Positions 54,743 through 63,845 of a DNA stretch of 64,000 nt are shown piece after piece (the first letter of the stretch is position 1; every line of letters begins with the position of its first letter). The notes below the pieces were generated by a model. That model was not told where the DNA came from. It saw only the letters and a program-made list of their open reading frames with translations, and did no database searches. Source of the DNA: Flavobacterium hydatis (GTDB taxonomy: Bacteria; Bacteroidota; Bacteroidia; Flavobacteriales; Flavobacteriaceae); the NCBI RefSeq assembly GCF_000737695.1, contig NZ_JPRM01000012.1:29435-93434 (forward strand), read 5' to 3'. The position numbers and the translations under genes were made by a program.

Positions 54743-55303
54743 TTAGAATTTAAAACCTAAACTGATATTCGAAACAGCCGTTTTAGCATTTAAACCAGAT
54801 GCATCAATATCTGTAACTCCAGCTAAATATCTATAATCTAGAGTAAATTTCCATAAATCGACACCAACACCACCAAGGAAGCTATTGTTGTTTTTTACAA
54901 TGTCGATGTAGTTTAAGTCATTATTGGCATCTATATTAGAATAGTTTTTCCAGTTGTAACCACCAAAAATCCTTACGTTTCCTAGTTTTCCTAAAGGAAT
55001 AATTTTAAAACCTACAATAAGAGTAGCTTCAGTTCCTGATAATTTATAGTCGGTATTAGCAATTCCGGTTTCAGAAACTGTAAATTTAGATTGTGCATAT
55101 CCAAATTCTGCTTGTCCATAAAACATTAATAAATTAACTCTTGCAAATCCTCCAAAACCCATTGAAGTTCCTGAACTATCAGAGCTATAATCATCTGTTA
55201 GGATAGAAGTTATGTTAGAAGAAACTATAGGTCCAAATTGTACTAATTGGGCAAAACTGTTTGCACTGATACATAATAGCGTGATTAAAAAGAACTTTTT
55301 CAT
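54743..55303 (-). CDS. Outer-membrane beta-barrel protein
   Basis: A 186-residue protein with signal peptide (FFLITLLCISANSFAQ) and barrel pattern (FGPIVSSNITSIL, LMFYGQAEFGYAQSKF, FLGGVGVDLWKFTLDYRY) ending in ISLGFKF, the terminal aromatic typical of outer-membrane barrels. Similar to the PorT-like group, without a named function. Monocistronic, terminator downstream. Confidence 0.78.
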   Translation of the reverse strand: MKKFFLITLLCISANSFAQLVQFGPIVSSNITSILTDDYSSDSSGTSMGFGGFARVNLLMFYGQAEFGYAQSKFTVSETGIANTDYKLSGTEATLIVGFKIIPLGKLGNVRIFGGYNWKNYSNIDANNDLNYIDIVKNNNSFLGGVGVDLWKFTLDYRYLAGVTDIDASGLNAKTAVSNISLGFKF

Positions 55304-55605
55304 ACGTGTGAATTGTTAGAGTAATTAATATTTAGACATTAAAATTAATTATTATAAACTGAAATCGAAAGATATATCTTATTTATTTTTTATGGATTTT
55401 TTAAGAATGGATTTTGTATTTAATTGAAAAATAGAATGATGCAGTTTTTATTGAAGAGGATTATAAACTAAAAAACACGAATATCTTTGATGTTTAATAT
55501 AGGTGAATTCTGTAAAATTTTATAAAAGCTTTGTGAGCCAAACTTGGTTCTCTTGTAATAATAAATTCTAAATTTGGATTCTTATCCAATTAAAGAATAG
55601 CAATT
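55304..55605. other. 302-base stretch without genes
   Basis: Divergent region between the barrel gene and the acetyltransferase gene. AT-rich with promoter-like sequences on both sides; no repeat or RNA gene noticed. Confidence 0.6.
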
Positions 55606-56010
55606 ATGATAATCAAGGAGATTCCAGCTTCGGAAACTTGGGAAATCAGGCATAAAGTGATGTGGCCAGATATGCCTTTTGAATTTGTACAATTAAAAGA
55701 AGATGATCTAGGAATACATTTTGGATTGTATAATGAATCTGAACTTGTTGCTATTGTTTCATGTTTTGAAGATAATGAGGAAATGCAATTCAGAAAACTG
55801 GCAACATTAACAGCACAACAAGGACAAGGTTTTGCAACAATGCTCTTAGAGTATATATTACAACGTGCTAAAAACAATGGTATAAAACGAGTTTGGTGCA
55901 ATGCAAGAGTAAACAAAAAGTCTTTTTACGAAAAGTTTGGTTTAGTCGATACTCAAATTACTTTTTTAAAGTCAGGGCAGGAGTTTACTATAATGAAAAT
56001 ACGATTTTAA
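55606..56010 (+). CDS. GNAT-family N-acetyltransferase
   Basis: A 134-residue enzyme. The acetyl-CoA motif A reads FRKLATLTAQQGQGFATMLLEYI (Q/RxxGxG/A as QQGQGFA), preceded by SELVAIVSCFEDN and followed by VWCNARVNKKSFYEKFGL, a complete GNAT arrangement. The acceptor is unknown. Stands alone. Confidence 0.87.
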   Translation: MIIKEIPASETWEIRHKVMWPDMPFEFVQLKEDDLGIHFGLYNESELVAIVSCFEDNEEMQFRKLATLTAQQGQGFATMLLEYILQRAKNNGIKRVWCNARVNKKSFYEKFGLVDTQITFLKSGQEFTIMKIRF

Positions 56011-56195
56011 AATCAGATTTAATTCTTATTAAAAATGACTTTATATAGTTCATATATAGTTATTTAATTAAATGTAGACTCTGTTTGGGTTTATTAAAGC
56101 TTACCTTTCTGTGAGTTATAAATTTTTATTAATAAATTATCCTGTAAACTTCACTAAAAAAACTATTTTTGGTTTCTGTATAAATTAAGATTGAA

Positions 56196-57770
56196 ATGCA
56201 TAAAAATCAGCACATAATATTATTTTTTTTAATTTTTTTATTTTCAGGGTGGAGTATAACTGCTCAGAAAAAAGATCTGCATCCTAAAAACGAATTTAGA
56301 GGAGTTTGGATCGCAACTGTTGTTAATATAGACTGGCCTAAAAGTAGAGTAGATAATGCTGAAAAACAAAAAGCTGATTATCTTGAAATATTAGATACTT
56401 ATAAAAAACTTAATTTTAATGCAGTAATTGTACAAGTACGTAGTGTTGGTGATGCTATTTACCCAACAAAGCTAGCGCCTTGGTCTCGTTACTTAACAGG
56501 AAAAGAAGGTCAGGAACCAAAACCATATTACGATGTTCTGGCTTGGATGATAGAACAAGCGCACGAAAGAGGATTTGAGTTTCATGCCTGGATGAACCCA
56601 TATAGAGCAACATTCGACTTAAAAAAAGATAGTTTATACACAAATCACGACGCAATAACACATCCAGAATGGATGATAGAATATGGAGGAAAATTATATT
56701 ATGATCCAGCTTTGCCCGAAGTACAAAGACATTTAACAACGATTGTAGAAGAGGTTGTAGAGAATTATGATATAGATGCAATTCATTTTGATGATTATTT
56801 TTATCCTTACGCCGTACCAGGAAAACAATTTAACGATACAGCCTCATATAAAAAATATGGTAATGGACTTAGTCTACCCGATTGGCGTAGAGCAAATGTG
56901 AGCAGTTTTGTTCAGACCATATCAACTACAATAAAAAGCTGCAAACCTTGGGTACAATTTGGGATTAGTCCTTTTGGAGTTTGGCGTAATAAATCTAAAG
57001 ATCCAAAGGGTTCAGATACACAATCGACATCTAATTATGATGATTTATATGCAGATCCTATCTTATGGATGGACCAAAAATGGATTGATTATATCTTGCC
57101 GCAACTGTATTGGAGTATGAATAATACAAGAGCTAATTATTCTAAATTAGTAAAATGGTGGTCAGAAAATTCTAATAATACAGCTATTTATATCGGGCAT
57201 AGTCCGTATAAAATTAGAGCTGATAGTGATAAAAGTTGGAACCTTCCATCAGAAATCCCAAATCAGGTAGATTATGCCAGAAGTTTTAAGAACGTAACCG
57301 GAAGTGCTTATTTTAGTGCCAAACTGCTTATTAATAAAAACCAGGACGTAGTACGCCTTTTAGCGGAGAATCAATACAAATATCCAGCAATTCCGTTAGC
57401 AGTTCCTAATCTTAGAAAGGTTGTGGCAGATGTTCCTACGGTAAGCGAGTTTGTAAAAGATAGTGTTAATTATTCGTTTAAAGTTAAATACCCGCTAAAT
57501 ACCAAAGTACGTTACATTGTAGTTTATGGAGCCGAAAGTGAAGCAAAACTTGATATAAATGATGCTACGCAAATTATCGATAAACTAACAGTTCATGAAA
57601 TAGATGGTTCTATTTATTTTGTCCTTTCAGAAAGAACGATGAAGAAATTTAAGGCATGTGCAATCACATTTATCGATTACTACGCAAACGAAAGTACTCC
57701 AACTATTATAGATTTAAAAAAAGGATTTAAAATAAACGTAGCTGAAATAACAGATGAAAACAGAAAATAA
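56196..57770 (+). CDS. GH10-like glycosyl hydrolase (GHL10, YngK family)
   Basis: A 524-residue exported protein: signal peptide (FLIFLFSGWSITAQ), then a TIM barrel of the GHL10 family with EFRGVWIATVVNIDWP, FEFHAWMNPYRATF, IDAIHFDDYFYPY (probable catalytic acidic pair) and ISPFGVWRNK. Such proteins are predicted to cut glycan strands, with peptidoglycan suggested. It overlaps the following AmpG-like permease by 17 bases, and a GH3/NagZ-like hydrolase is two genes on, so a part in cell-wall turnover fits. A -7-like TATTTTTG is at 56164-56171. Confidence 0.83.
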   Translation: MHKNQHIILFFLIFLFSGWSITAQKKDLHPKNEFRGVWIATVVNIDWPKSRVDNAEKQKADYLEILDTYKKLNFNAVIVQVRSVGDAIYPTKLAPWSRYLTGKEGQEPKPYYDVLAWMIEQAHERGFEFHAWMNPYRATFDLKKDSLYTNHDAITHPEWMIEYGGKLYYDPALPEVQRHLTTIVEEVVENYDIDAIHFDDYFYPYAVPGKQFNDTASYKKYGNGLSLPDWRRANVSSFVQTISTTIKSCKPWVQFGISPFGVWRNKSKDPKGSDTQSTSNYDDLYADPILWMDQKWIDYILPQLYWSMNNTRANYSKLVKWWSENSNNTAIYIGHSPYKIRADSDKSWNLPSEIPNQVDYARSFKNVTGSAYFSAKLLINKNQDVVRLLAENQYKYPAIPLAVPNLRKVVADVPTVSEFVKDSVNYSFKVKYPLNTKVRYIVVYGAESEAKLDINDATQIIDKLTVHEIDGSIYFVLSERTMKKFKACAITFIDYYANESTPTIIDLKKGFKINVAEITDENRK

Positions 57771-59292
57771 TAAACCTTGGTTTTGGATTCCATTCTTGAA
57801 TTTTGCATCTGGATTACCTTATGCGGTAATTATTTCGGTTTCGGTACTTATGTACAAAAACTTAGGAATTACAAATGAAGATATTGGTGTTTATACCAGT
57901 TTATTATATCTACCTTGGGTAATTAAGCCATTGTGGAGCCCGTTTATAGAACTAAACGGAACCAAAAGAAAATGGTTTTTGTCGATGCAATTAATTATAT
58001 CAATTGCGTTTTTAATTGTCGGATTTACAATTCCGCTAAATAATTTCTTCATAATGACCTTGGCTATATTTTGGGTTGCGGCTTTTGCCTCAGCATCAAA
58101 TGATATTGCAAGCGATGGATTTTATTTATTGGTTTTACCTAAAGACCAACAATCTTTTTTTCTCGGAATCCGAAGTACATTCTACAGACTTTCGATGTTG
58201 GCAGGGAACGGATTAATAGTGCTTTTGGCAGGTTATCTGGAACATAAATACGGAGATAATCGCAAAGCATGGTCATATACAATGATTTTTGTCGGGTTAT
58301 TAATGACGTTTATAACTACTTACAACTATTTTTCAACACCGAGAACAGAGGTTAATGCAGCAGGAACAGCAAAAGAAATTGCAGATCAAAGTTTTGCATC
58401 TGTTTTTGCAAGTTTCTTTAAGAAAAAACAAATTCTTTTAGCGCTAGCTTTTATCCTATTATTCAGATTAGGAGAATCTCAATTAATGAAAATGCTAACC
58501 CCATTTTTAGTAGATCCAATAAGATATGAATTAGTCGAAACAAGTTCGGATGAAAATCAGAGTAAAGCTTTAGCAATTTACAATTCAAAAATCAAGACAG
58601 GAGAAAAATTATCAGATGAAGAACTGAAACTCCTGTATGCTAAATTACCAATTCAGGTAGAGAAAAGAAACTCGAAAAACCTATTACAAGAGGTAGAAAA
58701 TAAAGATGCAAAAGAATATAAAAGTCTAAATAAACCTAGAATAGATTTTGTAAATCAACTTGTTGATACAAAAGGAAACAACAAAATAATTGAAAAAGGC
58801 GGAATGGGATTAGACACCGAAGATATCGGTCTGATTTACGGAACCTTCGGATTAATTGCATTAATGCTTGGCGGAGTTTTAGGCGGAATTGCTATTTCTA
58901 GACATGGACTTACTAAATGGATGCTTCCTATGATCCTAACAATGCATTTACCTATTATAGGTTTTATATTGTTGGCTTATTTTCATCCATCATCTATTTA
59001 TTATATCTACGCAGTTGTAATTATAGAACAGTTTGGTTACGGTTTTGGGTTTGCGGCTTTTATGATGTATTTAATTTATGTGGCCGAGGGAGAATCAAAA
59101 ACTTCACATTATGCTATTGCAACAGGATTTATGGCATTAGGAATGATGTTGCCAGGAATGGTAAGTGGGTATATTCAGGAATATTTAGGATACGGAAACT
59201 TCTTTATTTGGGTATTTTTGGCCACAATTCCGGGAGTAATACTTTCACGATTTTTATTCTTTCCAAAAGATTTTGGTAAGAAGATAGAATAA
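57754..59292 (+). CDS. AmpG-like MFS permease (muropeptide uptake)
   Basis: A 512-residue inner-membrane permease of the major facilitator family, with twelve hydrophobic helices. GLPYAVIISVSVLMYKNLGI and LPWVIKPLWSPFIEL at the N-terminus are typical of AmpG, which imports GlcNAc-anhydroMurNAc peptides for recycling. A hydrophilic insert of about 100 residues (about 255-355, IRYELVETSSDENQ to EKGGMGL) lies in the middle, longer than the loop in enteric AmpG. It overlaps the GHL10 gene, and the downstream GH3 hydrolase would act on the imported sugars. Confidence 0.83.
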   Translation: MKTENNKPWFWIPFLNFASGLPYAVIISVSVLMYKNLGITNEDIGVYTSLLYLPWVIKPLWSPFIELNGTKRKWFLSMQLIISIAFLIVGFTIPLNNFFIMTLAIFWVAAFASASNDIASDGFYLLVLPKDQQSFFLGIRSTFYRLSMLAGNGLIVLLAGYLEHKYGDNRKAWSYTMIFVGLLMTFITTYNYFSTPRTEVNAAGTAKEIADQSFASVFASFFKKKQILLALAFILLFRLGESQLMKMLTPFLVDPIRYELVETSSDENQSKALAIYNSKIKTGEKLSDEELKLLYAKLPIQVEKRNSKNLLQEVENKDAKEYKSLNKPRIDFVNQLVDTKGNNKIIEKGGMGLDTEDIGLIYGTFGLIALMLGGVLGGIAISRHGLTKWMLPMILTMHLPIIGFILLAYFHPSSIYYIYAVVIIEQFGYGFGFAAFMMYLIYVAEGESKTSHYAIATGFMALGMMLPGMVSGYIQEYLGYGNFFIWVFLATIPGVILSRFLFFPKDFGKKIE

Positions 59293-59315
59293 GATTTAAT
59301 TAGAATATAACATCC

Positions 59316-59654
59316 ATGGAAATCAATGAAAACATACAGGTTGAACGCAACCTGAAAGCAATTGAATTTGAAAAAGCAGGAGAGATTGAAAAAGCAATTG
59401 CGTTATACGAAGAGAATAGCAATGAAGGTTTTAAAGGAAATCACTCTTATGATAGATTGGCAACCATTTATAAAAACCAGAATGATATAGATAATGAAAT
59501 TCGGATATTAGAAAAAGCCATTCTAATTTACGAAGAAATTACACTTGAAGATAGACTAGAAGGAATGCCAAAACTTTTTAGGTTTAAAAACAGACTCGAA
59601 AAAGCATTGCAAACCAAAGCACTACTTGCAAAGCAGAAGAAAAAGAAGCTTTAA
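59316..59654 (+). CDS. Small TPR-like protein
   Basis: A 112-residue helical protein with TPR-like repeats (EFEKAGEIEKAIALYEENS, HSYDRLATIYKNQNDIDNEIRILEKAILIY) and a Lys-rich tail. No catalytic motif and no signal peptide. It follows the permease by 23 bases and is likely cotranscribed; an adaptor role is possible. No specific function. Confidence 0.6.
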   Translation: MEINENIQVERNLKAIEFEKAGEIEKAIALYEENSNEGFKGNHSYDRLATIYKNQNDIDNEIRILEKAILIYEEITLEDRLEGMPKLFRFKNRLEKALQTKALLAKQKKKKL

Positions 59655-59681
59655 TAGAATAGAAAATTATTATTATAAAAA

Positions 59682-59765
59682 TTAATCATATAAGCAATAT
59701 AAGTAAATGTAAGCTTAGCCAATCGGCATAAAACTTAATTGGACTTACATTACTTATATGGTTAA
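59682..59765. repeat. Intergenic inverted repeat, family A (copy 2)
   Basis: AATCATATAAGCAATATAAG on the left and the tail GGACTTACATTACTTATATGG on the right pair over most of their length. Related to 2514-2580. Sits after a gene end and before the acetyltransferase promoter. Confidence 0.6.
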
Positions 59766-59835
59766 AAATAATTGTATGTTTTAGTACTATCTCAAACAGA
59801 AAATGTAACTATAACATGTTAGAAATTTTATCATC

Positions 59836-60288
59836 ATGATTACATTAAAGAGAACAACATCAGACAATATCGATTTTACAAATCTGGTTTATTTATTAGA
59901 TCAGGATTTAAAAATTAGAGACGGAGAAGATCATGATTTTTATAATCAGTTTAATAAAACCGATAAGATAAAACATGTAGTTGTGTATTATGAAGATGGA
60001 GTAGCGGCAGGTTGTGGTGCTTTTAGGAGATATGATGATCAAACTGTCGAGATAAAAAGAATGTTTGTACATCCTGATTACCGCAAAAAAGGAATTGCAT
60101 ATAGAATTCTAGCCGAATTAGAACTTTGGGCTTCAGAAATAGAATACAAACAAACCATTTTAGAAACTGGCATAAACCAACCAGAAGCTATATCTCTATA
60201 CAAAAAAGCAGAATATTCAATAATACCCAATTATCCTCCGTATGACGTTATGGATAATAGTGTATGCATGAAAAAAACAATTAACTAA
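59836..60288 (+). CDS. GNAT-family N-acetyltransferase
   Basis: A 150-residue enzyme. Motif A: VHPDYRKKGIAYRILAELE (R/QxxGxG/A as RKKGIA), preceded by VEIKRMFV and followed by ETGINQPEAISLYKKAEY and a terminal VCMKKTIN. The stop shares a base with the GH3 ATG (TAATG), so the two are coupled. The acceptor is unknown; coupling to a sugar hydrolase suggests an amino-sugar or peptide. Confidence 0.85.
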   Translation: MITLKRTTSDNIDFTNLVYLLDQDLKIRDGEDHDFYNQFNKTDKIKHVVVYYEDGVAAGCGAFRRYDDQTVEIKRMFVHPDYRKKGIAYRILAELELWASEIEYKQTILETGINQPEAISLYKKAEYSIIPNYPPYDVMDNSVCMKKTIN

Positions 60289-61898
60289 TGAGCAAAATAC
60301 CACAAACATTGCAACAAAAAGTAGGACAGTTTTTCTTTCCTGCAGTTTTTATAAATGATACCGAAGAAAATATTCAGGAAACCGAACGATTAATTCGAGA
60401 ATATAATATTGGCGGACTTACATTTTTTCATAGTCGTGCCAGTGCCGCAACTAATTACGAAGGCAATAAAAAAATCGTTTTTAACGATGATAGCTATAAA
60501 CAATTAAAAGAAAGAATAGAGCGTTTCCAGAAATGTGCTCCAACGCCACTTTTAATAAGTATCGATGCCGAATGGGGATTGGCAATGCGTGTCGAGAAAA
60601 CACCACAATATCCTTATGCAATTACCCTTGGAGCCTTGCCAGAAAGCCAATCGGATTTGGTTTACGAAGTAGGAAAACAAATAGGGCAAGACCTTAAATC
60701 GGCAGGGATACAGTATAATTTATCACCTCTGGCAGATATAAATAATAATCCCGATAATCCAGTTATTGGGTATCGATCGTTTGGAGAAAACAAAGAAAAA
60801 GTTTCCCATTTTGCATTAGAATATCTAAGAGGAATGTCAGATGTTGGAGTTTTAGGATGCTTAAAACATTTTCCCGGACACGGAAACACCAATGTAGATT
60901 CTCATTTAGGATTACCAGTTTTAAAAGAAACATTAGAAGAATTATTAGAAAACGAATTATATCCATTTATAAAAGGAATCGAGCATAATGTCGATTCAAT
61001 TATGATAGGACATCTTGCCGTTCCGGCTTTAAACTCAGGAAAAGATACTTCAGCAACATTATCAAAACCTATTATCGAAACCCTGTTGCGAGAACAATTA
61101 GGGTATGATGGTTTAGTGATTTCAGATGCATTAAATATGCACAGCGTATCAAAATTATACGATGTAAAAGGACAACTAGAATGGGAAGCATTTAATGCAG
61201 GAAACGATGTGTTGTGTTTTGCAGAGAATGTACCCGAAGGAATTCAGGCAATTCTAGAAAACGCATCGCCAGAACGCATAGAAGAAAGTTTTAACAGAAT
61301 CTGGAAATGCAAAGAAAAAGCAGGAATCCTAAATCAGGCAGAAGCAGGATCAGGAATTCTGGATTTTGAGAAAACAGCTTTATTAAACGAAAAAATAGCG
61401 CAAAACAGTATCACAAAAATTATAGATAATTCTAATACCGAAACTGTTTTTAAAGCACATAAAAATAATACACTTGCCAAGTTAAGCTTATACAAAAGTG
61501 TCGATAATGATTTCTTTAAAACATTAAATACACAATTAGCAAGCCCAGAATTTGCAATCGAAGCAGGAAGTATTACAATTTCTTCAGTCGAAGAAGATTT
61601 AGAGCCATACGATACAATTATTATATCCTTGTTTGTACCAAAAGCAAAACCACTAAACAACTTCGATATCGAAGAACAGGTTTTAGCACTTTTAGGAAAA
61701 TTATTGAAAACCAAAAAATGTGTACTGTACGTTTTCGGAAATCCTTATGTTTTACCAATAATTCCGAATACAAAACAAGCTTTAGGACTTATCGAAGTAT
61801 ATCAGGATTTTATTACGTTTCAAAAAAATGCAGGAATTCAACTTTTAGAAAATTCTAATTGTATCGGAAAATTACCTGTAAATATTGAACTTCAATAA
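60288..61898 (+). CDS. nagZ: Family 3 glycoside hydrolase, NagZ-like beta-N-acetylhexosaminidase
   Basis: A 536-residue enzyme. KHFPGHGNTNVDSHLGLP holds the NagZ signature, with Asp and His forming the acid/base pair in the D-S-H loop, and SDALNMHSV contains the nucleophile Asp (SDAL/M). It lacks a signal peptide, fitting a cytoplasmic enzyme that removes GlcNAc from imported GlcNAc-anhydroMurNAc. A C-terminal domain of about 180 residues follows, as in Bacteroidota homologues. Coupled to the GNAT gene and close to the AmpG-like gene. Confidence 0.85.
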   Translation: MSKIPQTLQQKVGQFFFPAVFINDTEENIQETERLIREYNIGGLTFFHSRASAATNYEGNKKIVFNDDSYKQLKERIERFQKCAPTPLLISIDAEWGLAMRVEKTPQYPYAITLGALPESQSDLVYEVGKQIGQDLKSAGIQYNLSPLADINNNPDNPVIGYRSFGENKEKVSHFALEYLRGMSDVGVLGCLKHFPGHGNTNVDSHLGLPVLKETLEELLENELYPFIKGIEHNVDSIMIGHLAVPALNSGKDTSATLSKPIIETLLREQLGYDGLVISDALNMHSVSKLYDVKGQLEWEAFNAGNDVLCFAENVPEGIQAILENASPERIEESFNRIWKCKEKAGILNQAEAGSGILDFEKTALLNEKIAQNSITKIIDNSNTETVFKAHKNNTLAKLSLYKSVDNDFFKTLNTQLASPEFAIEAGSITISSVEEDLEPYDTIIISLFVPKAKPLNNFDIEEQVLALLGKLLKTKKCVLYVFGNPYVLPIIPNTKQALGLIEVYQDFITFQKNAGIQLLENSNCIGKLPVNIELQ

Positions 61899-61967
61899 TT
61901 TAGAAAAACAAATCTTTTGGATATAGTTTAAATTTATTAATAGATAAATATTTATAATCGCATCCTA

Positions 61968-61999
61968 TTGTTTCCGGGAGGGTTTATATACTATTTTTG
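61968..61999 (+). promoter_or_regulatory. Promoter of the peroxiredoxin gene
   Basis: TTG (61968-61970), 21 bases, TATTTTTG (61992-61999), a good Bacteroidota -33/-7 pair; expected start near 62006, 28 bases before the ATG. Confidence 0.7.
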
Positions 62000-62033
62000 C
62001 ATCAAATAAATAATTAATTTAAAAACGAAAGAT

Positions 62034-62672
62034 ATGTCTTTAGTAGGAAAAAAATTCCCAAGTATTGCAATTGATGCCATCTCAGAAATGGGAGATAATT
62101 TAAAAATCAATGTTTTTGAAGAAGCAGTAAACAATAACAAAAAAGTACTTTTGTTTTGGTACCCAAAAGATTTCACTTTTGTATGTCCAACAGAATTACA
62201 CGCTTTTCAAGCTGCATTACCAGAATTTGAAAAAAGAAATACAATCGTAATCGGAGCTTCATGTGATACAAACGAAGTACACTTCGCTTGGTTAAACACT
62301 CCAAAAAACAATGGTGGAATCGAAGGAGTAACTTACCCAATCTTAGCAGATACAAACCGTAACTTAGCTAACATTTTAGGTATCCTAGATATCGAATCTA
62401 CAAGCTACAGCGAAGAAACAGATTCAGTTATCATCGAAGGTTCAAACGTAACTTACAGAGCTACTTACCTAATTGATGAAACAGGAAAAATCTTCCACGA
62501 AAGTGTAAACGATATGCCATTAGGTCGTAACGTAAACGAATACTTACGTATGGTAGATGCTTACACACATATCCAAGAAAAAGGAGAAGTTTGTCCTGCA
62601 AACTGGGAAGCTGGAAAAGAAGCAATGAGCGCAGATAGATTAAGTACAGCTGAGTACTTAAGCGCAAACTAA
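62034..62672 (+). CDS. Peroxiredoxin, AhpC/Prx1 type
   Basis: A 212-residue two-Cys peroxiredoxin. The peroxidatic cysteine is Cys51 (DFTFVCPTELHAF) and the resolving cysteine is Cys187 in GEVCPANW; GASCDTNEVHFAW also matches the family. It reduces hydrogen and organic peroxides in the cytoplasm using thioredoxin or similar. A thioredoxin and a small conserved protein follow on the same strand, with repeats between them. Confidence 0.93.
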   Translation: MSLVGKKFPSIAIDAISEMGDNLKINVFEEAVNNNKKVLLFWYPKDFTFVCPTELHAFQAALPEFEKRNTIVIGASCDTNEVHFAWLNTPKNNGGIEGVTYPILADTNRNLANILGILDIESTSYSEETDSVIIEGSNVTYRATYLIDETGKIFHESVNDMPLGRNVNEYLRMVDAYTHIQEKGEVCPANWEAGKEAMSADRLSTAEYLSAN

Positions 62673-62683
62673 TTTTAAAAAAG

Positions 62684-62832
62684 TTTCTAAGATATAAAGA
62701 TGCTAAGGTTCTAAGATTTACTCTTAAAACCTTAGTAACTTAGAATCTTCGTGCCGTAAATTATTCAAAAGAGACTGAGAAAAAGAAGCTAAAAAACTTA
62801 GCAACTTAGAACCTCAGTAGCTTAGAACCTCA
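62684..62832. repeat. Repeat-rich spacer between peroxiredoxin and thioredoxin
   Basis: Repeated ~14-base units such as CTTAGCAACTTAGAACCT and GTAGCTTAGAACCT, also in inverted form (AAGGTTCTAAGATTTA against TAAAACCTTAGTAACTTAG). Foldable; might limit read-through or stabilise the upstream message. Slippage-type array, no gene. Confidence 0.6.
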
Positions 62833-62846
62833 AAAAATAAAAAGAA

Positions 62847-63155
62847 ATGTTAATCGAATTAAATGAAGATACTTTAGCAGATTTAGTTGCTAAAAATGAG
62901 AAAGTTGTCGTGCAATATTCGGCTTCTTGGTGTGGAAATTGCCGCATAATGAAACCAAAATTCAAAAAATTAGCTACAGAAAATGATGCATTAACTTTTG
63001 TATTGGTAGATGCTGAAAATTCACCAGAATCAAGAAAATTAGCTAATGTGAGTAACTTGCCAACATTTGCAACATTTGTAAATGGTAAATTGGTAAACGA
63101 AACACAAACCAACAAACAAGAAGTGTTAATCGAGTTAGTAAACGAGATTCTTTAA
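62847..63155 (+). CDS. Thioredoxin-family protein
   Basis: A 102-residue thioredoxin fold with SASWCGNCRIMKP; the active-site Cys29 and Cys32 frame GN instead of the usual GP, which shifts the redox potential. The cis-proline region is NLPTFATF. Probably the electron donor for the peroxiredoxin upstream. Confidence 0.9.
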   Translation: MLIELNEDTLADLVAKNEKVVVQYSASWCGNCRIMKPKFKKLATENDALTFVLVDAENSPESRKLANVSNLPTFATFVNGKLVNETQTNKQEVLIELVNEIL

Positions 63156-63225
63156 AGTTTTTTTAGTTTAATGTTTAAAGTTGACGAACTTAACAGTTAA
63201 ACTTCATCGAGCAATTTTTACTCGC

Positions 63226-63267
63226 AAACTTTGAACCTTAAACTTTTTAAAACCTTAAACTTTAAAC
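63226..63267. repeat. Short intergenic repeat (AACCTTAAACTTT units)
   Basis: Units like CCTTAAACTTT are repeated (GAACCTTAAACTTT, AAACCTTAAACTTT) just before the small gene at 63277. No other feature in this spacer. Confidence 0.55.
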
Positions 63268-63276
63268 AATAAAAAA

Positions 63277-63534
63277 ATGAAATTACCAGTAATAAAACAA
63301 TTAACGCAGTTTATAGAAGAAAACGATCAGGATTATATCATCGAAACTATTGAGGTTTTGGAAGCAATGACCGAAATACCATCTTTAAAAGATGAAGAAT
63401 TAGATGTAATCGGCGAATTGATTTCTAATATGTACGGAGCATTAGAAGTACATAAAATGGTAGTTCAGGGAACCGATAAAAAAGAAGCATTAAATACGTT
63501 TATGAAACGTGTTTTAGGATCAATCGATAAATAA
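63277..63534 (+). CDS. Small conserved protein, DUF6952-like
   Basis: An 85-residue acidic helical protein (starts MKLPVIKQLTQFIEENDQD; conserved-looking core ELISNMYGALEVHKMV). Third gene after peroxiredoxin and thioredoxin, in the arrangement seen in Flavobacteria. Function unknown; the family assignment is from memory. Confidence 0.72.
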   Translation: MKLPVIKQLTQFIEENDQDYIIETIEVLEAMTEIPSLKDEELDVIGELISNMYGALEVHKMVVQGTDKKEALNTFMKRVLGSIDK

Positions 63535-63572
63535 TTATTAAGCTTAAAAGGTTAAAAAAAATAATTATTATT

Positions 63573-63606
63573 AAAAACGCATTCTTAACGGGGTGCGTTT
63601 TTTTAT
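63573..63606 (+). terminator. Terminator after the redox genes
   Basis: AAAAACGCA and TGCGTTTTTTT pair across an AT-rich loop, just past the last gene of the peroxiredoxin group. Confidence 0.75.
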
Positions 63607-63629
63607 TGGTTATAATTAAGCTTTGGGCG

Positions 63630-63740
63630 AGCCACCATTAAGAAAAGGGGCAAATTAAGCATGTCTATATGCGCCCCTTTCCTTAATGCTGTCGGGCTGT
63701 TTGCGCTACTTCGGTAGCCAGCGACCATCCCTTTCGCGGA
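63630..63740. repeat. Dispersed intergenic element with long hairpin
   Basis: CATTAAGAAAAGGGGC (63636-63651) pairs with GCCCCTTTCCTTAATG (63673-63688), one mismatch. It continues with CGGGCTGTTTGCGCT and ends CGACCATCCCTTTCGCGG. Related in style to the element at 8041-8118. No gene is seen from 63535 to 64000; this stretch is repeats only. Confidence 0.6.
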
Positions 63741-63845
63741 AGAAAGAGAATAGAATAAAGAGAATAGAATAAAGAGAGTAAAGGCTATATGTAAAATAGA
63801 GTATATACTATTAAATGAAATTTTGACAAACGTATCTTTGCGCAC

